Position numbers and translations under genes: made by a program. DNA of 49,071 nucleotides from Elusimicrobiota bacterium. GTDB taxonomy: Bacteria > Elusimicrobiota > Elusimicrobia > Elusimicrobiales > UBA9959. This document shows, one piece after another, positions 46,750-49,071 of the stretch (positions within the stretch are counted from its first letter, which is position 1; each line of letters opens with the position of its first letter). The stretch spans positions 1-49,071 of the forward strand of contig JAPLKJ010000219.1 in assembly GCA_026388125.1 (NCBI GenBank). The letters run 5' to 3'. The notes below the pieces were generated by a model that did not search any database, was not told where the DNA came from, and saw only the letters and a list, made by a program, of their open reading frames with translations.

Positions 46750-46765
46750 TAGACTGGTCAGTCTA
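46750..46765. promoter_or_regulatory. TetR-family-like operator upstream of the cassette
   Basis: TAGACTG-GT-CAGTCTA, 24-39 nt upstream of the start codon at 46726. Confidence 0.55.
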
Positions 46766-47265
46766 TTTTGGCCGATGAAATCTATAAATAGCAAGTTTTT
46801 TGATCTGACTCCCTAGTGATTTCGATTATTAGCGATATTTACTGACAGCAGTTCTGTATATAGCTTTAGTTTCGCCCTCATATTGCTGTAAGTTTTTTCA
46901 TGGCAACCCGGACTATCTCAATCCAAGCACATCAATTATTCTTTCCCGTGAAATTACGCCTGTGTCTAAAAATAATTCTTCTAATCTAAAATGATCTATC
47001 TCAACATCCTGCAGCTTAGAGTCGGGCCTTGGGGACGCTGTTTACTATCTTCCTATTCCCCCAGAAAGTGACAATTAGAAATCAGGAAACAGTGACCTTC
47101 CCCCAAAAAACAGACCACCCGCTGGTTTGGAATTTCCGAGGCTTTCCCAACCCACCAAGCCCGACGATACCAATATAGCTTTCAACAAACATAATTTTCC
47201 TCTAATTGTAGAATGGCCCTCATAATAATTGGCATTAAACAGTAACGTTCGCCCTCCCAGGCCTC

Positions 47266-47294
47266 AGCGGAATAGAGCTAGCCTCTATTCCGCT
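47266..47294. other. 12-bp perfect stem-loop downstream of the 47312 gene
   Basis: AGCGGAATAGAG-CTAGC-CTCTATTCCGCT; no T-run on the minus strand, T6 at offset on plus. Confidence 0.7.
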
Positions 47295-47311
47295 CATAAC
47301 TTTTTTCATGT

Positions 47312-49071
47312 CTAGCAAATGTCCATGCAACATTTTTTATATTTTCTGCCGCTGCCGCATGGACACTTGTCGTTTCTTCCAATAGTTGTAGTTGCTCTCT
47401 CCCGAGACACCCTAGCTTTCTTAAGTGATTCTGCCAATTCTTTTACTTTTTCCAACTCAAAGGAAGAAAGCGAATTAAGTTTCAAAAACTTGAAACATAC
47501 ATCAGTGATACTAGAGTTTTTATCAAAAAACAATTCAATGAGTATTCTTTCCGAATCATTGCGGATGATCATCGCTGCTTGCGAATGTTCTATTGCGAAC
47601 CTCTCATTTCTATCGAATACCCCTTCTTGCCAACAATAGATACTAATCTTTTCTCCTACAAATGTTGAGATAGATTTAGGACGCATATCGCGCGCCTGCT
47701 CTATCAATAACTCATCTATACCTGAAGCTATCTTTTCTCGCCAATAGCTGTCGCAATTTAGAAGAGCTCGAACGACCCGCGAGCGTCCAGGCCGTGTTCC
47801 TTTTACCAAGATGTCGTTAATTTCCCTGATTCTTTTTGGAGTCTTTTGTTTTGGAAGATGAACATCAGGAATGCCAGAAGCTTTTCTTGAATAATACCTA
47901 TCAATGTCCGCAGCGTACCCGACCCATTGCATCGGTTCATTTTCATTGAATTGTTTGGCATACTCGGTATAAAGATTGTGTTTTAAATATAACCCAAGAT
48001 GATATAACTCATCATCCAATTTAATCTGGAGAGATTTACTCGCCCGCAATCTTTCTTCCACAAAATGGAGGAACACCAATGGGTTCTCGAAAATATCCGA
48101 GTATACCGTTAGATCCTCAACCGATATTGACCAGACCGGAGAAGCACCGACATCCACTCCAATATCTTTAAGATGTGTTACTTGCGCAGCATATTCAGTA
48201 AACGGGTCTAAACTGACAGCCAAAATCACATTCTGCCGATAATCTCTATATGATACTCGCTTAATTTCACTATGAGAGGAATCGAATAGTGCCACTTCTT
48301 CCGCAGATGCAAGATACTTCAAAAATCTCTCCCCTTGCTTTGCCGGAGTAAGGACTAAATCCCTTAAAGATCGTATATACATGGGGAAGTCTGTGGCAGG
48401 AGAAATTAACTTAAAGGCACCTGCTTTTACCTCAACGACGAACAAGTAGTCATCATAAGTCAATACTGCATCAACTTCTCCCCACTGTCGGGGTGCCCCG
48501 CCTTCGGGCTGTATTGGGTAAAACACATTCCGATAGACTTGTGCGCCAGGAAGCAATCGCAGCAATAGATCACACGGGATCTTTTCTGAAATATCTTTCT
48601 GTTTATTGTTCCATGTCTCTTGATATCCCGGTTTATTTTTTAAAATCACTCTCTGCAAGGCACGGTAAAGGTGGTCGTACATGCCATGCAAATCAAAACA
48701 GTAATAATGATTATTTATCTTTAAAAATGGCCGCTTGAATACTGGCCAAACTCTCAATGGCCACCCACGAAACTTACCTTCAGAGAAAAACTCCAAATCT
48801 TCACCTACTCCCCAAGAAAGTGCGTCTAGGACATTTGAAGAAAAACCACTTGTTTTTTGTAAATCAAATAGGTCCTCCTGGAACAACCGTCCAATAATAC
48901 TTCCCTGCCAGTCTCCCCAACCTCTATCCACAACAATTTCATGCATTAGCCTGGGAATTTCATCTTCTGTCAAAATAGGATGTGTTTTTTGTTTTTCCTC
49001 CAGCTCTTGTAGCGTAGCCTGCCTGAATTCATTAAATTCTGCAAAAGCATCTGAAATCCCGATGGTTAGAG
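47312..49071 (-). CDS. Putative PD-(D/E)XK nuclease-like protein with C-terminal SEC-C motif; 5' end beyond window
   Basis: GEVDAVLTYDDYLFVVEVKAGAF and terminal RNDKCPCGSGRKYKKCCMDIC. The track starts at an internal TTG (48973), but the frame stays open to the edge (...LTIGISDAFAEFNEFRQATLQELEEKQKTHPI-LTEDE). Confidence 0.75.
   Translation of the reverse strand, partial: LTIGISDAFAEFNEFRQATLQELEEKQKTHPILTEDEIPRLMHEIVVDRGWGDWQGSIIGRLFQEDLFDLQKTSGFSSNVLDALSWGVGEDLEFFSEGKFRGWPLRVWPVFKRPFLKINNHYYCFDLHGMYDHLYRALQRVILKNKPGYQETWNNKQKDISEKIPCDLLLRLLPGAQVYRNVFYPIQPEGGAPRQWGEVDAVLTYDDYLFVVEVKAGAFKLISPATDFPMYIRSLRDLVLTPAKQGERFLKYLASAEEVALFDSSHSEIKRVSYRDYRQNVILAVSLDPFTEYAAQVTHLKDIGVDVGASPVWSISVEDLTVYSDIFENPLVFLHFVEERLRASKSLQIKLDDELYHLGLYLKHNLYTEYAKQFNENEPMQWVGYAADIDRYYSRKASGIPDVHLPKQKTPKRIREINDILVKGTRPGRSRVVRALLNCDSYWREKIASGIDELLIEQARDMRPKSISTFVGEKISIYCWQEGVFDRNERFAIEHSQAAMIIRNDSERILIELFFDKNSSITDVCFKFLKLNSLSSFELEKVKELAESLKKARVSRERATTTIGRNDKCPCGSGRKYKKCCMDIC

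Noticed and set aside
46770-47265. Possible ncRNA or degraded gene in the ~500-bp intergenic gap
   Set aside because: No ORF, tRNA-like fold or clear hairpin beyond the 47266 stem-loop; insufficient evidence.
25690-49071. Second copy of the tRNA-Val end as attR
   Set aside because: Read through for CTGAGCTAATCACCC / GCGCTCTACCGCTGAGC strings and found none; the other island boundary is probably outside the window.

Overview
The window has two distinct parts. (A) ~1-25.69 kb is GC-rich, gene-dense bacterial chromosome. It carries a K+/H+ antiporter, two-component regulators, gsk, a lipocalin, an acetoacetyl-CoA/ketothiolase-type operon with two tandem-TetR proteins, a YejM-like sulfatase, rlmN, purF, a second thiolase and a DedA protein. 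(B) From a tRNA-Val(CAC) gene at 25.62-25.69 kb to the right edge, composition shifts to lower GC. A tyrosine recombinase begins a mosaic accessory island that is probably a defense island. Its contents are a DNA methyltransferase fused to an excisionase-type HTH, unknown proteins, an EVE/PUA-like + HNH endonuclease, an Xis-like HTH gene, a NERD-helicase, a BsuBI/PstI-like type II R-M pair, a zinc-ribbon/TPR gene pair, a five-gene cassette and a truncated SEC-C nuclease-like gene. The five-gene cassette encodes a NMT1/TauA-type ABC transporter, a TM-methyltransferase and a membrane-anchored putative alpha/alpha-toroid protein, and has its own candidate operator and terminator. The observations I rate highest are: (1) that five-gene cassette; (2) a 52-bp-periodic array of three 30-bp repeats, each built from three 10-bp units, with an inverted fourth copy on the other side of the integrase gene; (3) the zinc-ribbon/TPR pair; (4) the methyltransferase-Xis fusion. 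All functional calls come from reading motifs by eye; no database search was run. The second island boundary was not found in this window.
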